64,000 bases of DNA from Flaccisagitta enflata. Its lineage: Eukaryota; Chaetognatha; Sagittoidea; Aphragmophora. This document shows positions 25,025 to 35,400 of the stretch, piece by piece; position 1 is the first letter of the stretch, and each line of letters starts with the position of its first letter. Under the pieces are notes generated by a model. The model saw nothing but the letters and a program-made list of their open reading frames with translations. It was not told the origin of the DNA and searched no databases. Position numbers and translations under genes: made by a program. The stretch lies in contig OZ231127.1 of the NCBI GenBank assembly GCA_965153355.1, forward strand, positions 31,310,001 through 31,374,000. The letters run 5' to 3'.

Positions 25025-26190
25025 AACGCCACTTTATTCCTCACAGCTATCTGATCTTCCCATTGTAAAATGCTTATAATATCTATAGCCTTAAATCAAG
25101 ATTTTTCCCACTAACTGAGAATAATCCACCAAGTCACTCTGAGTCAACCCCAAATTCTCAGATATATTATTAGTAATCATAATCCAAATTGAGCAAAACA
25201 AATTACCAAAGGATAAATGAATTATCAAAGATAATGTAGTTACCAAAGGCAATGTTGCGAAGAAACCATACCATAAAGGCAAGAATCAAGAGTCAACCTT
25301 ACTGGGACCGCCGGCATTCTTAACCAAGGTACTAAACTATATGACAGTAGACAACATTACATCAAAACCAAAAAATAAGGACAAGAGCCTTGGGAGCTCT
25401 TACTGGAGTTTAATGCGCACCCCTCACTACTATCCTTAGAATTATCAAAATCCATCTCAACCCTTACCAAAGAGCAACTCATCAGATACAAACCAACAGC
25501 AAGAAAAACCAATAATTGTCAGCTATTTATGAAATATGCAAGTGACAAGAAAGAGTACCAGATATCTGCGTTGAACGCCACTTTATTCCTCACAGCTATC
25601 TGATCTTCCCATTGTAAAATGCTTATAATATCTATAGCCTTAAATCAAGATTTTTCCCACTAACTGAGAATAATCCACCAAGTCACTCTGAGTCAACCCC
25701 AAATTCTCAGATATATTATTAGTAATCATAATCCAAATTGAGCAAAACAAATTACCAAAGGATAAATGAATTATCAAAGATAATGTAGTTACCAAAGGCA
25801 ATGTTGCGAAGAAACCATACCATAAAGGCAAGAATCGAGAGTCAACCTTACTGGGACCGCCGGCATTCTTAACCAAGGTACTAAACTATATGACAGTAGA
25901 CAACATTACATCAAAACCAAAAAATAAGGACAAGAGCCTTGGGAGCTCTTACTGGAGTTTAATGCGCACCCCTCACTACTATCCTTAGAATTATCAAAAT
26001 CCATCTCAACCCTTACCAAAGAGCAACTCATCAGATACAAACCAACAGCAAGAAAAACCAATAATTGTCAGCTATTTATGAAATATGCAAGTGACAAGAA
26101 AGAGTACCAGATATCTGCGTTGAACGCCACTTTATTCCTCACAGCTATCTGATCTTCCCATTGTAAAATGCTTATAATATCTATAGCCTT
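25017..26190. repeat. 549-bp satellite array, right block (about 2.1 units)
   Basis: This is the continuation of the left block, in the same orientation and register. It begins at CTGCGTTG, the same eight bases with which the left block ends, and continues with the next bases of the unit. In the first unit here a G-to-A change (near 25289) puts a stop in the minus-strand frame that is open in other units, which argues against selection on that frame. The array ends at 26190, where similarity stops within a unit. Confidence 0.93.
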
Positions 26191-26489
26191 ATTTCAACCC
26201 CTTCCCTAACTCTTACCGCACACCTAGCGTTAACTCATTATCCCCTTATAAAGACACTTACTTAAAGACACTTTGTAACAACGAAAGGCAAGGATGGAGA
26301 CTTCATTGAAGAGCCCCTGAGCTCGTCATTGTAGAGATTTTAACTGAAAACTGAAAATAAGCAGAAATTAAAACTAGCGGACCACGAAGTAGCAAATGCA
26401 CGTAAGTTATTCTAAAATGATGTACCTCAAAGCTGTAAACGGAAAGCGGATGGCAAAATATTCATACGATTAAAGCATGTTGATTGCTT

Positions 26490-26643
26490 CAATCTCAAAC
26501 CGCACTAGGTATCTCTTATTTCGGCTTGTCTTTCAGTCTTTGTCGTTCTGAATCTATTCGAGCTCGATAGATTCTTCTGACTCTGTCTTTCCATCTGTCG
26601 GCCTGTCCGTTTTTCTGCTCCCGGCAAGCAATTCATACACCAC

Positions 26644-26655
<12 letters not shown>
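26490..26655 (+). repeat. Direct repeat, copy 1
   Basis: CGCACTAGGTATCTCTTATT, TCTTTCAGTCTTTGTCGTTC, CTGTCTTTCCATCTGTCGGC and CTGCTCCCGGCAAGCAATTC lie in the same order as in 27535-27695. Both copies are followed directly by a CT microsatellite. Confidence 0.85.
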
Positions 26656-26699
<44 letters not shown>

Positions 26700-26737
26700 C
26701 TCTCTCTGCCTCTCTCTCTCTCTCTCTTCTCTCGTCT
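26651..26737. repeat. CT microsatellite, interrupted
   Basis: Directly follows direct-repeat copy 1. Confidence 0.95.
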
Positions 26738-26816
26738 CTTTGTCTGCATGTCTGTAACCATGTCCTCTGCATGTCCATTCATTGTCATGATCATCTCATT
26801 GTCCCTCTCCCCTCTC

Positions 26817-26890
26817 GTTTTTAGTCGCGGACTCGCGACTGTTGATCTTGAACTTGCTATGTCGGTCAGTCTGTCCGTCTGTAACAAAAT
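26817..26890 (+). repeat. Fam-A 5' fragment (GTCGCGGAC arm)
   Basis: TTTTTAGTCGCGGACTCGCG then ATGTCGGTCAGTCTGTCCGT. No distal end was found. Confidence 0.6.
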
Positions 26891-27206
26891 CAAAATATGA
26901 TGTTTTATTGCTATTCCGCTCCTGAAGTATATTTAGTATAATTGAACTACATTCTAGGTTTTTTTATAGTTTATATAGTACTTTGAATCAAGAGCATTCT
27001 TAGAACATTAAAGGCTTCATTTGGCCTTGAAAATAAGAACATGAAGCCTTTGAAAAAAAATGATGTTCTTTTAAAAAAAGTGTAAGCTTTTGGGATTTAG
27101 AGATTGAAAGATGTTGATATTGATTTGTTGCTCACTGAGCGTGATTTAGACTGTAATCAGTCATATTTCAATTCTTTAGAGGTGAGAGAGAAAGCGAGAT
27201 ATAAAT

Positions 27207-27207
<1 letters not shown>

Positions 27208-27272
<65 letters not shown>
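27208..27272. repeat. GATA microsatellite
   Basis: About 16 units. Confidence 0.95.
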
Positions 27273-27273
<1 letters not shown>

Positions 27274-27430
27274 TCGAAATCAACAGAGAACAGAACAAGA
27301 CAATGAAATGCACTGCGAGTGGTTATAAGTTTGCTTAGATGATCAAATTGAGTTTCTTGTAGTATTCACTCAATTATGTTTCCTTCACATAGTTCCGACA
27401 GTCAAATGAGAAGCTGTTGTTCATTTTTTC

Positions 27431-27456
27431 ACGAAGTTCCGACGTCGGAACTTCGT
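27431..27456. repeat. Perfect 26-bp palindrome
   Basis: The half-site is ACGAAGTTCCGAC. Related GTCGGAACTTC recurs at about 27484-27494. Confidence 0.9.
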
Positions 27457-27534
27457 TCATTTTTTATGAACATAGTTTCGAATGTCGGAACTTCATTAAT
27501 AAGTCAAATATTTATACGATAAAAGCAAACCGCA

Positions 27535-27691
27535 AACCGCAAACCGCAAACCGCACTAGGCATCTCTTATTTCGGCATGTCTTTCAGTCTTTGTCGTTCT
27601 GAATCTACTCGAAAGATCATTCTGACTCTGTCTTTCCATCTGTCGGCCTGTCCGTTTTTCTGCTCCCGGCAAACAATTCACCAGCAGGCAG

Positions 27692-27695
<4 letters not shown>
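27535..27695 (+). repeat. Direct repeat, copy 2
   Basis: Second copy, about 1.04 kb downstream of the first, with small substitutions and a deletion; it is also followed by a CT microsatellite. Confidence 0.85.

Positions 27696-27753
<58 letters not shown>
27694..27753. repeat. CT microsatellite
   Basis: Directly follows direct-repeat copy 2. Confidence 0.95.
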
Positions 27754-27756
<3 letters not shown>

Positions 27757-28680
27757 CTTAAAAAGGTAATTTACCTTGACGACATTTTATGAGACGTGAA
27801 TCATGAGATTATGAGACAAGGCGTTTTCACAATCGTCTTTTGTTTGTTGAAAAATATCTTTGTCGTTCGGAACTTCCGATTTCGCCGCCTTTCCCTGGTC
27901 AAATTTTCTATACAAAACATTCTTTGTTATTTAATATGAAGAAAGCGATTATCTTAAATATCAACGAGGGATGTAAGATGGAAGGAGGAAGTTGTTGTCT
28001 TTTAGGGGAATTCATCTAAAATCATTTTTACTCTTAACATAATATAAAGAAATAAGAAAATAAAAAAAACATAAAGTTTATAGAATATGCCAAGTAAGAT
28101 CCTTTTTTAGCCTTTCCCAGCGGCCCGAGTTTTTATTCATGATTGACAATGGGGAACAATCATAGCAACTGTAATTCTGTTACATTGATCCATACAGAAT
28201 TATCAAAAAAGGGTGATGAAGATTAGACCAAAACAAGCTTGCACGTGCAATCTTGACAAAACATGCCCCTAAGTTGGTATTATATTGACAGGTACAAAAG
28301 TGATTGATTGAAACATTGCTTGATAGTTCAAGTTGTAAAAGGGAAAGCGTAAAAATTAAAATATAAGTGTTCTTTGGTGGACTACAAATGAGCATAAACT
28401 TACAAGAGTACAAGGGCGAGTGAGCAGTCCATCCAGAGTGAGCAGGCTGGTGTAGCTCCCTCAACGACTTCAGTGTGAATAACCCCTTGTTCCGCAATGG
28501 CTCGAAGTTAAAAGAGGTAAAGTTGAGAGGCATGCATTTAGTTTTAATGAGAACTGAGAAAACTCAAGGAACTGGTGCTATCCAATCTTGATAATGGCTC
28601 TGCGCTAGTGCCCTACTAAGATAGGGTGAAGGAAAGGAGGAAATTAAGTCAGATACAGGAAAAGAATGAGACAGAGAAAA

Positions 28681-28804
<124 letters not shown>

Positions 28805-29117
28805 CACGAGTTCAAGAGGTGCCTGCCTGAAATGGAAAGGAAGAAGCTGTTTACAGTCTTCTGGGGCGTTATTGTCGAACCTGTCATTGTACATTTTTGG
28901 AGAGTACCCGAGGCCATATAACCGGTTGAACGGTTTTCCATATCCTGTTTACATGTTGATTATTGTTGGAGTTGTTCTCTTTTTGTTTCAATCAAATGCG
29001 AAATTTAAACATTCATATTTTTTTAGTCCAACATAAATTTCTAACAGGGCGTAAAATCGTTGCCATTTCCTTCATAAAAAGGAGTGCCAACGCACTTTTA
29101 TATCCAGTCGTGGCTGT

Positions 29118-29185
29118 CTGTTGGTTGGTTGGTTGGTTGGTTGGTTGGTTGGTTGGTTGGTTGCTTGGTTGGTTGCTTGGTTGGG
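29118..29185. repeat. TTGG microsatellite in a Fam-A-like fragment
   Basis: About 15 TTGG units expanded from the GGTC/TTGG region of a degraded Fam-A copy (29085-29242, ending CACCCGGCCTTGTTTT). Confidence 0.85.
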
Positions 29186-29433
29186 CGATCGGTCGGTCTG
29201 TCCGTAACGTAAATGTTTGATGATGCACCCGGCCTTGTTTTCAATGACCCGGCAAAATGTTATACATTGATTGTTATTCTTTGTTTCCATTTTTCTCTCT
29301 ATAACAATGAAAGTTGGACTGTTGTTCCCCGGGCATGATGATGGAATTTGACAAAAATTGTGCATTTCCTGTGGCCAAGATTCGTCATAAAATCCATTAC
29401 TAATTTATGTCTTTATTTTCCATTGTCTTTCAG

Positions 29434-29598
29434 GCGCGTCCTCGATGGCGTCTTTGATCACGGGCACGACGCGTCACGCGCATGAAGAAGGCGAACCAGC
29501 AAATTTGCGATGCGTCATCAACAATTGTGACATTAACGACGCATGCGCCATACAATGGATAGGACCCGACTTCTCAATCATTACGCACAACACAAAAG
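29434..29598 (+). CDS. IgSF gene exon 1: first half of Ig1
   Basis: The acceptor is tttcag at 29428-29433 and the donor is GTATGA at 29599. The exon starts with two bases of a split codon and ends with one, so both flanking introns are phase 1. It encodes 54 complete codons. A methionine codon at 29445 is internal to the frame and need not be the start, because an acceptor precedes it. The B-strand Cys lies in NLRC, and an Ig-type Trp follows in AIQW; two extra Cys lie between them, which could form a local disulfide. No signal peptide is encoded here, so an upstream exon is missing or unrecognised. Confidence 0.85.
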
Positions 29599-29805
29599 GT
29601 ATGAAGTGCGTGTATGCAACATGTATGCATCACGTACGGAATACAACAGAAATGGAAGGAGCGTAATTTATGATTCCTTAGCAAGAGCAATTCCCATTTG
29701 CATAACGCCGATTCACATATCACCAATTAAAAATTCACGAGGGAATGGTACCGACGATTTTGTGACGAGTTTTCCTGCCAACAAAAGTTTTTTTCTCGGT
29801 TTTAT

Positions 29806-29912
29806 CTTTTCCTTTTCCTTTTTTCTTTTTCTTTTTCTTTTTCTTTTTCTTTTTCTTTTTCTTCTTCTTCTTCTTTTTCTTCTTCTTCTTCTTCTTCTTC
29901 TTCCTCTTTTCA
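29806..29912. repeat. CTTTTT and CTT repeats in intron 1
   Basis: Six-bp TTTTTC units, then CTT. Confidence 0.92.
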
Positions 29913-30278
29913 ACCTTTTCGAAAAATCTTAATTAGTTTATGTAGTTGTAACAAACAGGGAAGAACAAGACCCCCATTCTTACTTATAAGAAACAATGAC
30001 GAACGTCGAACAATATCCCTATGCATAGTGTCGTGCGATTGGGTACGGGTAGTGAGGGAAAAGGCTTCCTAAGCGTTTAAACCTGACAAATTGGCCTTAT
30101 TTCTCGTCAATAAACACGTCATACCAATATTCCGGCATTAATTGATATTGACTGCCGACTTTCGCCCCTCAAGTATTGAGTTTCCATCATGCCTCCGACG
30201 TAGAAATTCATTTTTCATCATTAAGCTAAAAGAAAAATGAGAAAATATAGGAGAAACGTTGAGAAGTTTTTTTTCCTC

Positions 30279-30674
30279 TTTTAGATGCGTCCTCGCATCT
30301 CTATAAGAGGGTGTGTCCCTTGGTCTGTCTGAATGTCTGTCCGTAACGCGAAAATTTCGAAACGCAATTTCTGAGGTTTTTTCTTCATTTCTCTTCATGT
30401 TACTTCATGTCCCTTATATCTCTTATGTCTCTTTTGTCTTTTTTGTCTCTTTTGTCTGGTGAGGAGGCGTGGGGGGTGAGGAGGCGTGGAGGGGATGGCG
30501 GGGGGGGGGAGGGTTGGTAGGCGTGGGGGTGGGAGGGGGGGCGTTTATATTTTTCTCTTTATCTCAGTATCTTTATATTTTCATATCATGTTATCTTAAT
30601 ATCTATATATCTTGATAATTTATATCTTACATCTAAAGAGGACGCATCTATTGGACATCTCTTGGCCTTGTTCT
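30279..30674 (+). repeat. Fam-A copy (GATGCGTCC subtype)
   Basis: The hairpin AGATGCG-TCCT-CGCATCT (30283-30300) is followed by CTATAAGAGGGTGTG. The distal GGACGCATCT at 30640-30649 is exactly complementary to AGATGCGTCC. Ends CTCTTGGCCTTGTTCTT. The interior includes a G-rich tract. Confidence 0.78.
30458..30543 (+). other. G-rich tract with G-quadruplex potential
   Basis: Many runs of three or more G within 86 bp, inside the GATGCGTCC Fam-A copy. Confidence 0.7.
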
Positions 30675-30676
30675 TA

Positions 30677-30872
30677 CTTTTAGTCGCGTGCTGCGGGACT
30701 CTGTAACCTGCAAGGTCGCTCGGTCGGTCCTTCGGTTGATAGCACTGCTTTTTTTCTTAAAGTGTTATAATGTGTTGGAAACGGAGTGTGTATATCAAAA
30801 TCCATCTAAAATTAGAATATCTAAAATATCTTAAAAGATGTTAAAACTGAAAAAGTGTCAGGGATGTTAAAA
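30677..30872 (+). repeat. Fam-A 5' fragment
   Basis: TTTTAGTCGCGTGCTGCGGG, CTCTGTAACCTGCAAGGTCG, CTCGGTCGGTCCTTCGG, then AT-rich DNA merging with the next inverted copy. Confidence 0.55.
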
Positions 30873-31255
30873 AACAAGGCCAACACCTATAAGTCGCGTG
30901 CGAGATTTACAGGGTAAGAAGGACTTAGAATGACTTAAAATGACTTAGAATGACTTAGAATGACTTAAAATGTCCAAAAAGGACTTAAAATGTCTAAAAA
31001 ACGTAATGACCAAAAATGACTTGAAATAACTTAAAATGACTTTGAATAACTTAAAATGTTAGAATGACTCAAAATGACTTAGAATAACTATTAATGACTA
31101 AAAAAGACTTAAAATGACCTAAGAGTTGACGCTTTATTACAAAAAAAGTAAAGTGTGACGGACGGACCGACGGACGGACGGACCGACGGACGGACGGACG
31201 GACCGACGGACGGACCGACAAAGCGGGGTGTAGAGTCGCGTGCACGTGACTAAAA
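30872..31255 (-). repeat. Fam-A copy with AAAATGACTT interior
   Basis: On minus it starts TTTTTTAGTCACGTGCACGC, CTCTACACCCCGCTTTGTCG; the distal end is CTCGCACGCGACTTATAGG and TGTTGGCCTTGTTTT. The interior is a degenerate 10-bp AAAATGACTT tandem. Confidence 0.75.
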
Positions 31256-31625
31256 AATAAATAAACGGGTTCAAAAAGGTGAAAATAGATAAGGTTTAGA
31301 AAGATTTAAAAGGGGTTAAGAATGGTAAAAAGTTTTTTTAGTAGGTCTTGCACGCGGCTTTATTGGTGCGAGCCTTGCTTGAAAGATTTCTTCAATTTTC
31401 AGTTGCATTTTTGATGATTTTTATTATGATCCATTCGTCGTTACTGAGTAGTTGAGGAAGGTGAAAATGAGACAGAATGTGAATCTGCTTGGAAGTTACG
31501 GGAGAGAGGTAAAAGGAAGGCACTTTGACGCCAGTAAGAAAATGATGGGAGACTAGAATGAAAAGATAGAAAAAAAGAAGTGCCATAGTGAATAAGGATA
31601 GACAACGAAAACCTAGCGAGCACAT

Positions 31626-31862
31626 TTTTAGTCGCGTGCACGACTCTACACCCCGCTTTGTCCGTCCGTCAGTCCGTCGGTTGGTTGGTTGGTCGGTCTG
31701 TCTGTCGGTCTGTCACACTTTTACGTTTTTTATCATTTTTATTCCCTTAAGTCATTTTAAGTCATTTCAAGTCATTTTAGAGTATACTAAGTCATTATAA
31801 GTCTTTCTAAGTCATTCTGTAAGTCTCGCACGCGACTTATAAATAGATGTTGGCCTTGTTTT
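31626..31862 (+). repeat. Fam-A copy with AAGTCATTTT interior
   Basis: TTTTTAGTCGCGTGCACGAC, CTCTACACCCCGCTTTGTCC; distal CTCGCACGCGACTTATAAAT, TGTTGGCCTTGTTTT. It is the inverted partner of 30872-31255 and the same subtype. Confidence 0.78.
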
Positions 31863-32233
31863 GTAAGAGTTAGCTATGTCAGTTACCGACGTTATTCTAA
31901 AATGCAATGATCGACTGACTACTAATTAGCATGTAGACTACATCGTAGAATCAATTGTTGGCGAAGTGAGGGATATTGTTCCAACAAGAATGTGAATATG
32001 CGCACAACCCTTTGACTATTTTCGGTCGCGTGTTCAGTGTTCAGCGTTCACGTCGGTCTTTTAATGGATTGTTGCACTCGCACGCGACCCTATACGTTGC
32101 TGGTTCGGTCGGTCCGACAGTCAGTCAGTGGTCACTGGTCTCTGGTCAATCGCTCGGTAAAGAAGAAAGTCATTTGAAATTACGGCCACCGCCCGGCTGC
32201 ACCATCCCCGCGCCTGCCATTCCTCATCGCGAA

Positions 32234-32491
32234 ATGAATGAATGAATGAATGAATGAATGAATGAATGAATGAATGAATGAATGAATGAATGAATGAATG
32301 AATGAATGAATGAATGAATGAATGAATGAATGAATAAATGAATGAATGAATGAATGAATGAATGAATGAATGAATGGATGAATGAGTGAATGAATGAATG
32401 AATGAATGAATGAATGAATGAATGAATGAATGAATGAATGAATGAATGATTAAATGAATGAATGAATGGATGAATGAATGAATGAATGAAT
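32234..32491. repeat. GAAT microsatellite, 258 bp, intron 1
   Basis: Tetranucleotide GAAT with few substitutions. Confidence 0.96.
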
Positions 32492-32607
32492 GTGCGCGAT
32501 AACGCCGATAAAAACAAAAGATGTTACAAACTAGATCAATGGACTCAATGGATTACGTGCAGAGCATTCTCTCTCCGTGCGTGAAAAGCCATCACATAAC
32601 GAAAGGA

Positions 32608-32758
32608 ACAAGGCGGGATACACGGCCAATACCAGTCGCGGACGGGTGGGCAGGGGCGGAAATGCGTGTTTTCCCACTTTCTGACTCGATCAGCACGGAC
32701 CGACCGACCGACGGACGGACAAAGCCTCTTATAGAGTCGCTAGTCTGCGACTAAAAAA
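32608..32758 (-). repeat. Fam-A copy, short
   Basis: On minus: TTTTTTAGTCGCAGACTAGC, CTCTATAAGAGGCTTTGTCC, AAAACACGCATTTCCGCCCC, CCCGTCCGCGACTGGTATTG and CCGTGTATCCCGCCTTGTT. Confidence 0.78.
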
Positions 32759-32938
32759 GGTGACAAGCCATTCATTAGGAAAGGCTGAAAGAGACAAGCC
32801 ATTCATTAGCTGAGAGGATGAACCGCATCAATCAGGCAGGACAAATATAATGGCCCTGTTCCACGTCTGGAAGGATGGCTCCCTTCGCGAATCACACAAT
32901 AGACCATTAAGGTTGGAAAGTGAGTGCACGAATGTGTA

Positions 32939-33522
32939 CAGTGGGGTTCTTGGAATAACAGCCTAAACTGGAGGAAGGTATTTAAGTGTCTTAATTTCAT
33001 TTGACAAACTTGATATTTGAAATATAAGTTGTTCAATTGATGCTTTTGTCCCTGAGTTTTTCGGTTGCTATGGAAACCATTTATAACCACTAAAATATCA
33101 ATATTTTGAGAAATACTGTCAGGGAACATTGCTCAAAATTAAATTTGCTACAACTTTCCCACAGTATGTTCTGTAAGAATATTGCTCGTTTGGCCGTTGC
33201 TAGGGGGCATCACACCTAGCAACCGCTAAATGATGCTCCCTAGCAACGGCTAAACGAGCAATATTCTTACAGGACATACTGTGGGAAAGTTGTAGCAAAT
33301 TTAATTCTGAGCAATGTTCCCTGATGATATTTGTCAAAATATTGATATTCTAGTTGTTATAAATGTTCAAAAAAATAATTTTGGTTTCCATAGCAACCGA
33401 AAAACTCAGGGACAAAAGCATCAATTGAACAACTTATATTTCAAATATCAAGTTTGTCAAATAAAATTAAGACACTTAAATACCTTCCTCCAGTTTAGGC
33501 TGTTATTCCACGATCCCCACTG
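32939..33522. mobile_element. 584-bp TA-flanked palindromic MITE (Tc1/mariner-like) in intron 1
   Basis: Starts CAGTGGGGTTCTTGGAATAA, ends with the matching complement ...CCCCACTG, and is flanked by TA at 32937-32938 and 33523-33524. The two arms pair almost throughout; the centre near 33222 carries CCTAGCAAC / GTTGCTAGG motifs. TA duplication and CAGT termini fit Tc1/mariner MITEs. Confidence 0.85.
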
Positions 33523-33848
33523 TAGGAAGGAAGGAAAAAGTTATAAATAGACAAGTGCGCATTCCGCAAACGTCCAATAAGACAACGCTACTGTCTAGGG
33601 GACCATTCAGGATGATTATGACATTACTAGACGTGGAAAGTTAAGAATTTCATGGGTTCGAATCCTGCTTTTTTTCTCCGCAAGAAAAATGGGAATCGGC
33701 TAAAGGCGGCTGCCTAACTGTTGCTGTTTGTAAATGATTTGTGTTCTGCAGCTTCATAGCTACTTAATTAGTACATCCTAGACAGCATTGACAATGGAAC
33801 ATACAAGTGAACGTTCAGAAAGAGGAAATAAAATGGAGAAACGAAAAA

Positions 33849-33990
33849 GTGAATGAATCGATGAATGAGGGAATGAATGAATGAATGAATGAATGAATGA
33901 ATGAATGAATGAATGAATGAATGAATGAATGAATGAATGAATGAATGAATGAATGAATGAATGAATGAATGAATGAATGAATGAATGAGT
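33849..33990. repeat. GAAT microsatellite, intron 1
   Basis: About 32 units. Confidence 0.96.
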
Positions 33991-34244
33991 GAAAAGAAAC
34001 AAAAAAATATTTTTTTTCTTTTTGTAATGAAAGATATGAAACAATGTGAGAAGAAGACATGGCCGATGGAAAATGTATATGGCTGTAGACTGTGGAGAAA
34101 AGCTTTTATAATCTTATATTGAAAATTCTCCGTACATTCATTCAGGATTTCCTTTAAGTTAACTTCTGTGACAAATTGATGAATGTATGTTGCCTCTTGT
34201 ACGAGTTGAAAAAGGTATTATTATCGTTATTGGTTACTTTTCAG

Positions 34245-34362
34245 ATTCCATCACTTCCATTTATGGCGATCCTCGATTTCGATTAGCCAACGAAGATCCT
34301 CGCTCTCCCGATTGGACACTTATGGTCACCAAAGTCCAATTACAAGATGACGGAGATTACAG
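34245..34362 (+). CDS. IgSF gene exon 2: middle of Ig1 (strands D-F)
   Basis: The acceptor is tttcag ending at 34244 and the donor is GTGTGA at 34363. Phase 1 entry and phase 2 exit give 38 complete codons. The end reads VQLQDDGDYR, the D-x-G-x-Y signature that precedes the F-strand Cys of V/I-type Ig folds. That Cys is the first full codon of exon 3. If transcription reads through the donor, the intron itself starts with codons giving another R-C and then stops after M, so an alternative donor a few bases downstream is conceivable but would duplicate the Cys. Confidence 0.88.
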
Positions 34363-34673
34363 GTGTGACATGTGAAACGCTGTCGCTTTCGCGTGAGCTA
34401 GTAAAGCGTTGTCGTAACACCGTATCATTTCCAAAATAGGCCTAAAGAATGGAAATTCCGAAGCAATTGTTGATGAATTGTAAAACCATATCTAGAATAT
34501 CGCATGACATATATAAAATGTTTTACGTTTGAAAATTCGGTCGATGCATTTTCACATGCCTTGTTTCGCTTCATTACTGTTTTAGTAAGTCCGACCATTT
34601 TGTTTATTAGGTCTGTTAACGGAAAGCAGCGATGTTGTTTTTCTCTTAACCGTTTTTCCTCTGGCCGTTTCAG

Positions 34674-34735
34674 ATGTAATTTGGTCGTAAATGGCAACGT
34701 CAAAGCAACGAAGACGATTACCCTTCAAGTATTAG
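34674..34735 (+). CDS. IgSF gene exon 3: end of Ig1 (F-G strands)
   Basis: This small exon holds 20 complete codons between acceptor tttcag (ending 34673) and donor GTAAGT (34736). It begins with the last base of a split Arg codon followed by the F-strand Cys, then a G strand ending ITLQVL, which closes Ig1. Exit phase is 1, a domain-boundary intron. The preceding intron is only 311 bp. Confidence 0.88.
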
Positions 34736-34995
34736 GTAAGTTACTTTTTTTCTCTTTGTTTTTTTTTCCTTTTGTAATACAGCTACAATATACCTGTTGT
34801 AATATAGCTACAATATACCTGTTGTAATATACCTGTTTGTCAGGTACGTATTAGGATATCATTAGGTTTACGTTTGTATCTGATTTTGTCCAAACCAATG
34901 AATATAAATGACTGTATAACGAACGAACTTTTTATCACTTCCCACGTATCAAATCAGTACACATTTCATTATTATATAATTGTTTAAACTCTCAG

Positions 34996-35081
34996 TGCAT
35001 CCTAAACCTGCGAGGCCCAAAATAACGGGACCAGCGAACAGCGTCAAGATCGGCGACCAGATTTCTGTCAATCCAGGAAAG
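34996..35081 (+). CDS. IgSF gene exon 4: linker and A strands of Ig2
   Basis: The acceptor is ctcag ending 34995 and the donor is GTGAGT at 35082. Entry is phase 1, exit phase 0, with 28 complete codons. The product begins with a Pro-rich linker (HPKPARPKITGP), typical between Ig1 and Ig2, and runs to the point just before the B strand of Ig2. The 884-bp intron that follows carries a degenerate Fam-A fragment. Confidence 0.85.
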
Positions 35082-35309
35082 GTGAGTATCGCTAGATTGG
35101 TTGGTTGGTTGGATTGTTGGTTGGATGGTTAGTTGATTGGTTGCCCGATTAACTGATTGCTCGCCAGCTTGCCTGATTGCTTGATTGCTTGGCTTCGTCT
35201 TATCGCTGACTGTCGCGTCTGAAGGAAAAAGCTAGTCAAGGCCGTTGCATCTTTTGACCAATTCAACAGTCGGTTGGGGAAATTTGCGACCATTTAGTGT
35301 TACCTAAGT

Positions 35310-35400
35310 TTTTGTCGCGGACACACGACTTTATAAGCCACTTCTCGGTCGGCTGCGGTCAGTCTGTCGGTTTGTCCGTCACAACTTAACCCCTCTTTGA
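35310..35400 (+). repeat. Fam-A 5' fragment in intron 4
   Basis: TTTTTGTCGCGGACACACGA, CTTTATAAGCCACTTCTCGG, GTCTGTCGGTTTGTCCGTCA. Confidence 0.6.

Noticed and set aside
28180-28533. 117-codon minus-strand frame
   Set aside because: No recognisable domain, no splice context, and composition like surrounding AT-rich DNA.
32806-33550. Pair of similar proteins of about 80-107 residues at 32806-33129 and 33314-33550
   Set aside because: They are the two arms of the 584-bp palindromic MITE read on opposite strands.
33640-33680. Possible tRNA: GGTTCGAATCC T-loop-like motif
   Set aside because: A B-box-like piece is present but no acceptor stem, D arm or anticodon arm could be built around it. 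Similar lone motifs near 8815 and 54150 were rejected for the same reason.
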